A program made the position numbers and the translations under genes. Shown in pieces: positions 37,301-46,807 of a stretch of 64,000 nucleotides of DNA (positions are counted from its first letter, which is position 1; the number at the start of each line of letters is the position of its first letter). The stretch is from JABDKH01 sp963768565 (GTDB lineage Bacteria; Bacteroidota; Rhodothermia; Rhodothermales; JABDKH01): assembly GCA_963768565.1 (NCBI GenBank), contig CAVYIO010000015.1, positions 124,001 through 188,000 on the forward strand. Direction: 5' to 3'. The notes under the pieces were generated by a model. That model searched no databases. It saw nothing but the letters and a program-made list of their open reading frames with translations, and was not told where the DNA came from.

Positions 37301-38173
37301 TTCTTCCGACCCCGGAGGTAAACACGGAAACCGATCGAAACCGCGTTCATCAGAAGCACGATCGTGATCAGGAGCAAAGCCACGCCAAAGGGTAACTGCT
37401 CGGGAACCCCCGGAACCTGGGTGGAGACCACAAACAGGTGCAGGGACAGTGCCATTGTCTGGTCGAACACACTTTCAGGCAGGAACGGAAGAAAGAAGGC
37501 GGCGCCCGTAAACATGATCGGTGCGGTTTCTCCGGCCGTTCTCGAAACCTCAAGAATGATACCTGTCAGAATGCCGCTGATCGCGTTCGGCAGACACCAC
37601 TTTTCGAATGGTCTGCCACCGAGTTGCCCCCATGCTCCAGCATGCCTCTCGAAACGCCTGCGGTACCGCCTGCAAGGATTCCTTCGTCGCTACGATGACG
37701 ACCGGCAGGGTCATGATCGCGAGCGTGAGGCTCGCCGACAGGATGCTCGTTCCAAATCCGAAGAACACGACGAAAGCCCCGACGCCGAATAGAGCGTAGA
37801 CGATAGAGGGCACGCCGGCCAGATTGATGATGGCCAGATTGATGATGCGCGTGAGCCAGTTGTCACCCGCGTACTCGCTCAGGTAGATGGCCGCCGCGAC
37901 GCCCAGAGGTACCGATGCGATCAGGGCGACAACCACGAGGAAGATGGTACCGAGCAGCGCAGGGAACACGCCGCCGGCCGTCATCCCGTTCTTGGGAAAC
38001 TCGGTCAGAAACGCCCAGGTGAGAACGGGCCCGCCTTCAACGATCAACAGAATCATAATGATGACCACCGGCAGGATAAGCAAGATGGTCATCACCAGGA
38101 ACAGCGTCCTGAAGAGCTTTTGAACCCTGTGGTTCCTCTGGCTTAAATCGGTGGCGGCAAATCTCGAACTCAT
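37294..38173 (-). CDS. pstA: Phosphate ABC transporter permease PstA (frameshifted)
   Basis: The first part (from ATG 38173) has the N-terminal helix LFRTLFLVMTILLILPVVII, VPLGVAAAIYLSEYAGDNW and the EAA-like loop REACWSMGATRWQTIRKVV. The frame then runs out of register near 37600. In the next frame the protein continues LPNAISGILTGIILEVSRTA, GETAPIMFTGAAFFLPFLPE and ends at 37294. One extra T explains the break. Corrected length is about 292 residues, normal for PstA. It overlaps pstC by 4 bases (ATGA) and the downstream ATPase gene by 7. Confidence 0.9.
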
Positions 38174-39099
38174 TGCTTCCTGACGCCCCGCACGACCAGA
38201 TCTGCGGTCAGATTGATGATGAATGTGATCAGGAACAGGAATATGCCCAGCGTAAAGAGAGCGCCGTAGTGCTCGGAGCCCACAGCGGTTTCGCCAAGTT
38301 CGGCAGCGATCGTTGCTGTCAGCGCCCGGACGGAGTCAAAGACGCTCGACGGGATGTTGATGGCGTGACCACTCGCCATCAGCACGGCCATCGTTTCGCC
38401 GAAGCCGCGCCCGACGCCCAGAAGAATGGCCGAAACGAGTCCTGACTTCGCAGCCGGCAGGACCACCTTGAATATCACCTGCCAGCGGGTAGCGCCCATG
38501 GCCTCGGCCGCCTGTCGAAAATCGTCCGGGACGGCCTTCAATGCGTCCTCGGCGATCGTCGTCATGATCGGCGCCGCCATCAGTCCGAGTATGACTCCGG
38601 CATTCAGCACGTTCAGTCCGACGGCCACGTCGAAGACGTCGATGATCAACCGGTTCATGATGCTGAGACCGATGAAGCCCCAGACCACAGACGGAATCGC
38701 GGCCAGGAGCTCGACAAATATCTTCAGGCTCTCACGAACCCGTCCCGTCGCAAACTCTCCGATATAGATCGCCGCACCCAGAGAGAAAGGAATGGCGACA
38801 ATCATCGCCGTACCGGTCACGCTTGCCGTTCCGACGATGAGTGCGAGTGCGCCGTAGGTGGGGTTATTCTCGGACGTCGGGGTCCAGCGCATCGACGTGA
38901 AGAACTCCACGATGTCGAAGCTCGAAGTGATAAACCCGAGGCCCTCTTTCGTGATGAACACGAAGATGCCCACGATGAACACAATCGCTGACACCCCTCC
39001 GAGGAAGACGAGCGACTGAACCGCGCGGTCCACATACCAGGCCACGTTGCGACGGTCTATCTGATCAAGACCGACCTGAGACGACTCCGAATCAGCCAT
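38170..39099 (-). CDS. pstC: Phosphate ABC transporter permease PstC
   Basis: 309 residues with six helices. Characteristic blocks: TYGALALIVGTASVTGTAMI, IPFSLGAAIYIGEFATGRVR, AIPSVVWGFIGL, the EAA loop FRQAAEAMGATRWQVIFKVV and GVGRGFGETMAVLMASG. The N-terminal extension (about 28 residues) is hydrophilic. It forms the membrane channel of the high-affinity phosphate importer with PstA. It overlaps the 3' end of the phoU-fusion gene by 8 bp. Confidence 0.95.
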   Translation of the reverse strand: MADSESSQVGLDQIDRRNVAWYVDRAVQSLVFLGGVSAIVFIVGIFVFITKEGLGFITSSFDIVEFFTSMRWTPTSENNPTYGALALIVGTASVTGTAMIVAIPFSLGAAIYIGEFATGRVRESLKIFVELLAAIPSVVWGFIGLSIMNRLIIDVFDVAVGLNVLNAGVILGLMAAPIMTTIAEDALKAVPDDFRQAAEAMGATRWQVIFKVVLPAAKSGLVSAILLGVGRGFGETMAVLMASGHAINIPSSVFDSVRALTATIAAELGETAVGSEHYGALFTLGIFLFLITFIINLTADLVVRGVRKQ

Positions 39100-40195
39100 G
39101 GTGATCGTCCTCGGTCAGGCCGCCTCGCATGGTTTCCATCAGGTTGTCCAGCCTATCGGCAACCTCCCGATACATGTCTCGCAAGCGCTCGGGTCCGGGA
39201 TGCGCATCACCCTGGGCCGACGGATCAACGATAGGCCACTCGAAGGCGACGGTACCGACCGGTACTTCGTTGACGAACGTCGCTACAGGTCCGTCGAGAC
39301 ACACAAGAACGTCGTAGTCTCTCCAGTTGATGCTGTCGAGATCGAGACGCGTTTGCGGCTGCTTCTCGAGGCCGTGACCGGCTTCCTCCATAAACGAGAT
39401 CAGTGCGTCGTCGATCGGCTTGTTCGCGAGACCCACGCTGTGATAAATGCCTGAATCCGGAAAAGCTTTGCTTCCGATCGCAACGGCTATCTGCGCGGCC
39501 GAATTGGCACCGCTCTCAAGGAATAGCACTTTGACCGGCCGGCGCTTCTTCCGGTCGCCCGTCAACGCGAATACGACTTCCTCACACAGGTTCTTCGACT
39601 GTGCACTGACCCGTTCAAGCATGTAGATCACGATCAACTTGCTGAGCAGGTCCTTTACGGGAGTGCCCGCCGCGCCACCTTCCCGAACCAGGTCGTCATA
39701 AATCGTCTCGAACTCGACGACGACCGCCTTTGCCGATTTCATCGTCGCGCGCGCCGCTTCTTCGTTGCCTTCGGCGAAAGCTGCGATGGCATACCGGTAC
39801 ATCCTCAGTGAGTCCTTCGCCATGCGCTCGATCTCGCCGCGAATGGGATCCTCGATGGGATGCTGTATCGTGGCCGCTTCGCGAGCAATATTGGCCGCGT
39901 AGTCGCCGACGCGCTCCAGTTCGACGTTCATGCGCAGCACCGACGAGATGAACCGTAGATGTCCTGCACTCGGCAGATGGCGGGCCACGAAATAGTGGCA
40001 CAGCCTGTCAACTTCCTCCGCCTGACGATTGATCGGGTTGTCCTCGATAATCGTCCGATATGCGAGATCCGAATCGAGCGTCAGAAGTGCCGTGATGGCG
40101 TTCTCGAGACCTCGTTCTGCACCCTTAGCTATCGCAATCACGCCGTTTCGGATATGCTCGATATCCTTCTCCAGGCGCTCCTGAAAATGAGTCAT
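39092..40195 (-). CDS. phoU: PhoU fused to an inactive low-molecular-weight phosphatase/ArsC-like domain
   Basis: 367 residues from ATG 40195; the frame is open further upstream but only as an antisense of pstS. Residues 1 to ~218 are PhoU: two three-helix bundles with MNVELERVGDYAANIAREA and VIYMLERVSAQSKNLCEEV. Residues ~222-350 resemble low-molecular-weight protein tyrosine phosphatase/arsenate reductase (VKVLFLESGANSAAQIAVAI, INWRDYDVLVCLDGPVATF, EWPIVDPSAQGD). The P-loop CxxxxxR is replaced (FLESGANSAAQ), so both catalytic Cys and Arg are missing. PhoU restrains Pst transport and the PhoR sensor; the extra domain may bind phosphate or a partner. It lies within the pst operon, between pstS and pstC. 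Confidence 0.88.
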   Translation of the reverse strand: MTHFQERLEKDIEHIRNGVIAIAKGAERGLENAITALLTLDSDLAYRTIIEDNPINRQAEEVDRLCHYFVARHLPSAGHLRFISSVLRMNVELERVGDYAANIAREAATIQHPIEDPIRGEIERMAKDSLRMYRYAIAAFAEGNEEAARATMKSAKAVVVEFETIYDDLVREGGAAGTPVKDLLSKLIVIYMLERVSAQSKNLCEEVVFALTGDRKKRRPVKVLFLESGANSAAQIAVAIGSKAFPDSGIYHSVGLANKPIDDALISFMEEAGHGLEKQPQTRLDLDSINWRDYDVLVCLDGPVATFVNEVPVGTVAFEWPIVDPSAQGDAHPGPERLRDMYREVADRLDNLMETMRGGLTEDDHHG

Positions 40196-40243
40196 CGTTC
40201 CACTCCAATACCTCAGTGACGGGGGACCCCAAGGTAATAAGGT

Positions 40244-40272
40244 CCGGCGGACATGTCTGTGATGTCCGCCGG
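40244..40272 (-). other. Stable intercistronic hairpin between pstS and phoU
   Basis: CCGGCGGACAT and ATGTCCGCCGG form a perfect 11-bp stem with a 7-base loop. There is no T-run on the minus strand. Its position directly after pstS suggests mRNA stabilisation or partial termination, giving more PstS than downstream proteins. Confidence 0.65.
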
Positions 40273-40287
40273 AGTATTTCTGCCTGA

Positions 40288-41181
40288 TCAGGAACTCATT
40301 CCGCAGTCGACGGACTTCGCCGGTGCATAGCCCTTCTTGAATATGATGCACTGTCCTTCGTCGCTGAGAATCCAGTCGAGGTACTCCTTGACCGCACCGG
40401 CCGGCTCGCCAAGCGTGTACATGAAGAGCGGCCGGGCAATCGGATAGGACTGATCCACCGCTGTCTCGACGGAGGGGGCGACGCAGCTCGCACCGTCGGG
40501 CGTCTCGATACAGGGCATCTTGACCGTTTCCGTTGCGTAAGCGAGTCCGGAATAACCGATCGCACAGGCGGTATTCTGCACAAGGTCGACGACATCCTTC
40601 GACCCGTGCATATCCCGCGAGCCCAGCTTGAAGTCGCGGTTCGAGCCAAGCACGGTTCCGCGGAAGTAGGCAAAAGTACCCGAGTTGTTCTGTCGGCTTA
40701 CCCGCACAATTTCTTGCCCCTGGCATCCTGGAACGGTGATGCCGAGGTCGGTCCACTTCTCCGTCGTACCATCCTCGCCGTAGATCCCGGCAAGGGTCTC
40801 AAGAGAAACGCGATCCATCGGATTGTTCGGGTGAACGAACACGGCAAGGGCGTCGTAGCCGACGACGTGCTCGATCGGTTCATTGCCGTTCTTGCGCGCC
40901 AGCTCCAGTTCGCTATCCTTCATGGCACGACTGGAATTTGCGAGATCGACGGTGCCGTTGATCAGCGCGGCGATGCCCGTTCCGGAGCCGCCACCCGAGA
41001 CTGCTACGGCAAGGTTGGGGTTGACTTCCTGATACGCTTCGGCCCACGCCTGTGCAACGTTGACGAGTGTATCGGAACCCTTATTCTGCAAAACCTGTCG
41101 CTTTCCTTCTGATCCACTCCTGCTACACCCGGTGGTCAGAAGCATGGCGCAGAATCCAAATTTGAGTACTCTGTTCAGCAT
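40288..41181 (-). CDS. pstS: Phosphate-binding lipoprotein PstS
   Basis: 297 residues. Lipobox LTTGC gives a lipid-anchored protein. Phosphate-binding features of PstS are present: QNKGSDTLVNVAQAWAEAYQ, AVSGGGSGTGIAALINGTVD, ANSSRAMKDSE, RQNNSGTFAYFRGTVLG. The two Cys-containing loops near the end (TVKMPCIETPDGASC) are unusual. It delivers periplasmic phosphate to PstCA. It starts 34 bp after the porin gene in the same direction. Confidence 0.95.
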   Translation of the reverse strand: MLNRVLKFGFCAMLLTTGCSRSGSEGKRQVLQNKGSDTLVNVAQAWAEAYQEVNPNLAVAVSGGGSGTGIAALINGTVDLANSSRAMKDSELELARKNGNEPIEHVVGYDALAVFVHPNNPMDRVSLETLAGIYGEDGTTEKWTDLGITVPGCQGQEIVRVSRQNNSGTFAYFRGTVLGSNRDFKLGSRDMHGSKDVVDLVQNTACAIGYSGLAYATETVKMPCIETPDGASCVAPSVETAVDQSYPIARPLFMYTLGEPAGAVKEYLDWILSDEGQCIIFKKGYAPAKSVDCGMSS

Positions 41182-41215
41182 GATTCTTTTTCTATTTGGT
41201 GATCCGGAAGGCCGG

Positions 41216-42216
41216 TTAGAACTTAAAGTGAGCGGTGAGGCGGCCGCTCACGAAGGCCGAGTCATCACCATCCATCTTGCTCATCCAGACATTAGGGATG
41301 AACTCCACATTCTTGTGAGGGCGAAGGGCAACGCCTCCGATAAAGTAGTTTTCGGAACCTTCTACGACGGGTCCACTCATTTCGACCCGGTCAAACCGTG
41401 CGATGAGTGTTACGTTTTCGTTAACATTTGCCCGGGCAAATAAACTGACGCCGTAGGTCTCGTCATTCGCGTTTACACCGGTCAGGTCGACCTGGTAAAA
41501 GAAGCCCTCGGCACCGATCGAGAAATCGTCGCCCTGGTACGCTGCGAGGGCATTGCCGTTGAGTCCACGCTCGGCCGTCTCGTCCGAGGTCAAACTTGTA
41601 TAGTCGCCACCAAGCGTGAAGACAAGTTCATCCGTCGGATACAGCTCGATCTGCCCGTAGACCCGCTTGTCCTTGTTGCTCTCCGCCTTCGTGCCGCTGT
41701 TGTTCGCGACCATTACGCCATACCGGACAGTTCCGTCCTCGTTGAGCTCTGCCTCTGACGGCCAGACCGAAGTCACGTGACGAGACGATATTGACACGAT
41801 CCTGGATGGTCTTTTCCAGACTGCGGTAACCCCAGACTTTCTCTGCCACCGTAAATGACGGCGGCGGAGCTGATGCCCAGGTAGATGTCGTGACCGTCGG
41901 CAAAGCTGTTCTTCCAACGGAGATAGAGATCCTTGATGAAGGGAGCGGGCTTGCCGTCGCTGTTTGTTGAGCTGTCGCTGGCTTCGAGCCGTGCGCGTGC
42001 GGAAAAGTCATCCGAGATCGTGAAGTCAGAGGTGAGGTAGAGGCGTCGATAGCCAAAACCATTCTCTCCTTCCTCCTCCGAATCGGACGATGAAATCGTG
42101 TAGTCGTAGTCCATGTACGCCAGACCGCTGATCTTGACCGCATCCTGCGCAAGGGCGGTGGCTGTGACGGTGAGTCCCAGCAAAGCAAGGGCGGCTGGCA
42201 GTAGCTTGTCCTTCAT
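41216..42216 (-). CDS. Phosphate-selective-type outer-membrane porin (two frame changes)
   Basis: A signal peptide (LLPAALALLGLTVTATALAQ) is followed by beta-strand-rich sequence: YRRLYLTSDFTISDDFSARA, FIKDLYLRWKN. Near 41848 the frame shifts to KVWGYRSLEKTIQDRVNIVS, and near 41755 it shifts again to ELNEDGTVRYGVMVANNSG, which continues to VSGRLTAHFKF with the expected C-terminal Phe. Corrected length is about 333 residues. Aromatic-girdled strands and the terminal F fit an OprP/OprO-like porin. As first gene before pstS it likely supplies phosphate passage across the outer membrane. Substrate is inferred from context. Confidence 0.75.
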
Positions 42217-42555
42217 GAAGTTTGCAGGTCTCCGGTAACGAATTACGGGGGCGGGGCCCCGCGTCGCCAGCGGATGATCTATTCAATTGTTGATTTTGAT
42301 TCCGAAAACTAGGGCTCCTGGCAGGTATGTTTCCGTTACGAAATTGTTAACAAGTCAGCAGAGGCTGCCTGACTCCCACGGGACAATTCCTGCGTCATAG
42401 CGGGGCAATCGCGGAACGCCAGCTACGATTTGCCGTTTTTCCGGACGGCAGGAGTCCAAATGAGAGCACCCAGGTGCTTAGGACGCACCGGATTTCGCCG
42501 AAACTAGCGGTCAGGGCACGAGCCCCGGGCATTAAGGCACATCGACGGATTAATT
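42217..42555. other. Divergent control region between porin-pst and ppk
   Basis: 339 bp without a gene. It contains the direct repeats described as a putative PHO box (42335-42356), AT-rich stretches around 42280-42300 (porin side) and GGATTAATTGTGG just before ppk. No other structure stands out. Confidence 0.6.
42335..42356. promoter_or_regulatory. Putative PHO box (11-bp direct repeat)
   Basis: GTTACGAAATT is followed directly by GTTAACAAGTC, i.e. GTTA(A/C) half-sites spaced 11 bp apart as in PhoB boxes, with an AT-rich linker. The sequence differs from the proteobacterial CTGTCAT consensus. Its place between the divergent porin-pst and ppk genes is the main support. Confidence 0.35.
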
Positions 42556-44830
42556 GTGGAATCAGAGAGTCGCGACATTACCTCGGGAAACGGGCAGGCC
42601 GCCGGCGATGGCGCGGTGCGCCCGACCGACGATCCGGATCAGCCGAGTTGGACCCAGCTGGGTCAGATGTCGTCTACCGAGGGCGATGACCAGGGCGACG
42701 AAGCTCCGGACTACAAGGACCCGGACCTGTATCTGAATCGTGAGCTCAGCTTGCTGCGATTTCAGGAGCGCGTGCTCGAGGAGGCGCAGGATGCGTCGCT
42801 GCCCCTGCTCGAAAGGCTGAAGTTCATCGCGATTCTGGGCTCGAATCTGGATGAGTTCTTCATGGTGCGCGTTGGGCGGCATCAAGCTGCAGCTCGCCGA
42901 AGGCGTCGTGGAACGATCGCCCGATGGTCGGACGCCGGCAGAACAGCTGGCCGAGATCCGGCGGTTCTCCCAGGAGCTCATGAGTCGTACGAAGACCTGC
43001 CTGCTCGACGACATCATGCCCAGTCTGAAAGAGGAGGGCGTCTTCCTGCTCGACTATCACGAGCTGTCCGACAAACAGGCGGACCAGGTCGGGGCATACT
43101 TTGAGGAGGTCATCTTTCCGGTCCTTACTCCGATGGCCTTCGACCCGGGGCATCCGTTTCCGCATATCTCCAATCTGAGCCTGAACCTGGCTGTTGTGAT
43201 ACGGCACGAGAACGGCGGCGAGCGCTTTGCCCGCGTCAAAGTGCCGGCGTCCATTCCGCGGCTGGTGCCGCTCAAGCGTTCGTCCGGAAGCGTGCGCAAG
43301 GACGGGACGGCTCCGCGCAAGCATTACTTCGTCTGGGTCGAACAGGTGATTGCGGCCAATCTGCAGGCGCTATTCCCGGGAATGGAGATCGTCGCTTCGT
43401 ATCCGTTCCGCGTGACACGAAACGCGGACATGATCATCCAGGAACTTGAAGCGGACGACCTGCTCGAGACGATGGAAAAGAGCGTTCGTCAGCGCCGGTT
43501 CGGTGCGGTCGATCGCCTGACCTTCAATCCCGGGATACCGGAATCGACTCGAACGATCGTCACCGAAAACCTGCGGGTTGATCCGAAGGACGTGTACATA
43601 CTGGACGGCCCTCTGGGCTCCAGTGGTATGATGGAGTTGTACTCGAGCGTGGTTCGCCCCGACCTGAAAGAGGAGCCGTTCATTGCGTACTCCTCGCCGA
43701 AGTTTCGGACCGACGGGACGGACAGCGATGTTTTCGCACGAATCTCCAGAGCAAATTCGATCGTCCACCACCCGTACGATTCGTTCGCACCGGTACTGGA
43801 TTTTCTGTTTGCTGCGGCGAACGATCCGGATGTTCTGGCCATCAAGCAGACGCTGTACCGCGTCGGGAAGAACGCTCCGGTGGTGAAGGCGCTGTTGCGG
43901 GCCCGGGAAAACGGCAAGCAGGTAACGGCGCTGATCGAACTCAAAGCCCGTTTTGATGAGGAATCAAATATCAGCTGGGCAAGGACTCTCGAGCGCGAAG
44001 GAGTTCACGTTGTCTATGGGTTGCTCGGACTGAAAACGCACTCGAAGATCGCTCTCGTCGTGCGGAAGGAGGGGGACCATATTCGCCGCTATGTGCATCT
44101 GTCTACGGGCAATTACAACGCAGTGACGGCGAGCATGTATGAGGATATCGGATTCTTTACCTGCGATCCGGATATCGGCGCCGACGCTACCGATCTGTTC
44201 AATTATCTGACGGGCTATTCCCGCAAGAAGGATTACCGCAAACTGTTCGTGGCTCCTATCAATCTGCGCCACAGTCTAATAGAGCGAATACAACGCGAGA
44301 TCGATCATGCCGTGGCAGGCCGCGGCGGACATCTGGTCTTCAAGACGAATGCTCTGGTCGACAAAGCGATCATCAAGCTTCTGTACAAGGCGTCTACTGC
44401 CGGCGTTGAGATTGACCTGATCGTTCGGGGAATCTGCTGTCTCCGGCCCGGTGTCGAGGGAGTCAGCGAGAATATCCGTGTTCGGAGCGTTGTTGGGAGA
44501 TTCCTGGAGCATAGCCGGATCTACTACTTCGGCAACGGTGGAACTCCGGAAGTGTACCTGGGCTCAGCGGACCTGATGCCGCGAAATATCGACCGGCGGG
44601 TAGAGGTTGTGTTTCCGATCGAAGATCGTCAGCACGTGCGCTATCTGCGCGAGGAAGTGCTGGAGACTTATCTAAAGGACAACGTGAAGGCTCGCTTGAT
44701 GCAGCCCGATGGTTCGTACAAGCAGCAGACGCCGGCAGACGGCGACGTTGCGGTCTACAGCCAGCAGTGGTTCCTGCGGCAGCGGGCGAGGTGGCAGCAA
44801 GAGGAGTCGGGCGTCAAGGAGCTCAGTTGA
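42556..44830 (+). CDS. ppk: Polyphosphate kinase 1 (frameshifted near the N-terminus)
   Basis: Begins at GTG 42556 (or ATG 42667) with an acidic leader, then YLNRELSLLRFQERVLEEA and LKFIAILGSNLDEFFMVRVG, the PPK1 N domain. The frame changes near 42878 and continues with GIKLQLAEGVVERSPDGRT. The rest is complete: RFDEESNISWARTLEREGVH, LKTHSKIALVVRKEG with the phosphorylated His, YVHLSTGNYN, DIGADATDLFNYLTGYS and DLMPRNIDRRVEVVFPI. It makes polyphosphate from ATP. Corrected length is about 757 residues. The divergent phosphate-uptake operon indicates joint phosphate homeostasis. Confidence 0.92.
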
Positions 44831-44970
44831 TGCGTGGCGCCGGCCGCTGACCGTGAGCGGTACGTCACGAGAATCGAATCGGCCTTTCGTCCGTACAATT
44901 CCCCTGCAGGCTCGACTCGTGCGACACGGGACAGTCGGGTGAAGTGTACACATGCATCGCTCAACTCAGA

Positions 44971-45681
44971 ATGACGGACGAATCCATTTCCACATTGAGG
45001 GCGATGGTGGCGGACTGCCCACCGATGCGGCTCAGACCCGCGTCATTGTTTGTGGCCCACTGTGGAGTTCTCACGATCGTGTTCGAGGGATTCGACGCCT
45101 GCATTCTGGCCATGAAAGACAAGATCGACCGTGCGTTTCCGGGCCTTGAAGAGGAGCACGAAGGGTCGTTGTGGCCAAAAGTCACGCTGGCCGTTCTTAA
45201 GGATTGGAAGCGCCTGACGGAGGAAGAAGTAGGGCGATTGCGTGACGTGGCTGACGAGTGGAAAGCAGCGATCTGTACACCGGAGAACGAGATCGAAATC
45301 AACGAACTCCTCGTCGTCGAATACGGTTGTCGCAACCTTGAGGTGAGACGACGCACCGAGACACTCCCGTTGCAGGGGAGGCCTGCCGACCCCACCCCTC
45401 CTCCGCATCACGCGAGATACGTCCGGTCCGTTCTCGGGCAGTTTACTCGAGATCGAATCCAGGAGTACACGGCGTTGATAGACCGTGAGGGGAATCGAGA
45501 AACACACTATCGCGAGTCGGCGAACGGGTGGTCACTGGTTGCCGACGTTGCCGAGGAGCAGCTACGATTTGCACCACAGATCCTGGAATCTGTCGATAGC
45601 GTGGCTGCAGGGAAGTACTGCCCGTTTGACCCGGCCAGCTGGCATGTGACCGTCCGGTCACTGGACCGTGCCGCCGAATGA
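44971..45681 (+). CDS. Protein of unknown function
   Basis: 236 residues from ATG 44971 (a GTG at 44944 is an alternative). No signal peptide or membrane helix. Visible features: CPPMRLRPASLFVAHCGVLT, a helical EEEVGRLRDVADEWKAAICT, and PPHHARYVRSVLGQFTRDRI followed by YTALIDREGNRETHYRESAN. The pattern is that of a globular cytosolic protein. I do not recognise a family. It follows ppk on the same strand after 140 bp, so it may or may not be linked to it. Confidence 0.55.
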   Translation: MTDESISTLRAMVADCPPMRLRPASLFVAHCGVLTIVFEGFDACILAMKDKIDRAFPGLEEEHEGSLWPKVTLAVLKDWKRLTEEEVGRLRDVADEWKAAICTPENEIEINELLVVEYGCRNLEVRRRTETLPLQGRPADPTPPPHHARYVRSVLGQFTRDRIQEYTALIDREGNRETHYRESANGWSLVADVAEEQLRFAPQILESVDSVAAGKYCPFDPASWHVTVRSLDRAAE

Positions 45682-45721
45682 GAGCGCCCGGTCGGTGACG
45701 GGAAGCCGGAGAGGATCAGCT

Positions 45722-46786
45722 TCAGGCGTCCGTCGGCTGAACGTCATCGCGTTCGAGTACGACGGCGGGCTCCGTCGCATGAACGCCCACGCGCTCCCCG
45801 GGCAGAAACGACTCTCTGTTGTGCATGTGCGCCAGATAAGTGACGCCGTCGACGTCGACACGATACGTGACGTCGTGTCCGCGAAATTCCTTTTCGATCA
45901 CGGTACCGAGAGCATGCTCTGAATCACGCGCGGCCGCGTGGAGGGCCACGTGTTCCGGGCGCAAGGCCAGCAGGACGCTCCCCTCGGCCGGCCGGTTCAG
46001 TCGGACTCTGCCGATGGGCGTGTCGGCGAACTCGCCGGACGCATCACATACCAGCAGATTGGTTCGACCGAGGAACTGAGCCACGAACAGGGTTCGTGGC
46101 TCGTGATAGATCTGCTCCGGCGTTCCGATCTGCTCGATCCGGCCGTCTTTCATGACCGCCACACGATCAGCAAAAGACAGGGCCTCCTCCTGATCGTGCG
46201 TAACAAGAATCGTCGTCGCCCCGGTCGACTTGAGAATCTTCCGAATCTCCTGACGAGTGCCCTGACGCATCAGAGCATCCAGGTTGGAGAAGGGCTCGTC
46301 CATCAGGATGAGCGCCGGCGCCGTAGCCAGCGTCCGAGCCACCGCCACCCGCTGTTGCTGGCCGCCCGACAAATGATGCGGCTGCCGATTCTCGAGTCCG
46401 GTCAGTCCCACGAGACTTACCAGCTCCTTTACGCGCGTCGATCGCTCCGTAGCCGGAAGCCCTCGCAATCCGAACGCCACGTTCTCGCTTACCGACAGAT
46501 GAGGGAAAAGGGCGTAATCCTGAAAGATCAGTCCGACATCGCGGCGCTCGGGGGGCACGTGCATACGCGCACCGGAGATCGCCAGCCCGTTGATCAGGAT
46601 CTGGCCGTCATCAGGCCGCTCGAACCCGGCTATCAGACGCAAAGTGGTGGTCTTTCCGCATCCGGAGGGACCAAGGATTGCAAGTATCTCGCCCGCTGCA
46701 ACATCCAGAGAAATCCCGTCGACCGCCGGTGGTCCGCCCGGCACGAATCGCTTGACCAGGGATTGTATGGATAGTAGCGGAGGCAT
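45722..46786 (-). CDS. fbpC: Iron(III)-type ABC importer ATP-binding protein
   Basis: 354 residues. Walker A GPSGCGKTT, Q-loop LIFQDYALFPHLSV, signature LSGGQQQRVAVARTLA, Walker B LILMDEPFSNLD, H-loop VTHDQEEALS, then a TOBE-like C-terminal domain (VLLALRPEHVAL, YRVDVDGVTYLAHMHNRE). This fits the FbpC/PotA-type ATPases of binding-protein-dependent importers. It is the third gene of the operon, 21 bp after the permease, and powers uptake of the ligand bound by the substrate-binding lipoprotein. Confidence 0.92.
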   Translation of the reverse strand: MPPLLSIQSLVKRFVPGGPPAVDGISLDVAAGEILAILGPSGCGKTTTLRLIAGFERPDDGQILINGLAISGARMHVPPERRDVGLIFQDYALFPHLSVSENVAFGLRGLPATERSTRVKELVSLVGLTGLENRQPHHLSGGQQQRVAVARTLATAPALILMDEPFSNLDALMRQGTRQEIRKILKSTGATTILVTHDQEEALSFADRVAVMKDGRIEQIGTPEQIYHEPRTLFVAQFLGRTNLLVCDASGEFADTPIGRVRLNRPAEGSVLLALRPEHVALHAAARDSEHALGTVIEKEFRGHDVTYRVDVDGVTYLAHMHNRESFLPGERVGVHATEPAVVLERDDVQPTDA

Positions 46787-46807
46787 TTAATGAGTCTCGC
46801 CCGAGCG

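Noticed and set aside
40196..40756. Upstream extension of the PhoU-fusion frame
   Set aside because: Reads antisense-like, Arg/Cys-rich sequence in a second frame of pstS; PhoU similarity starts exactly at ATG 40195.
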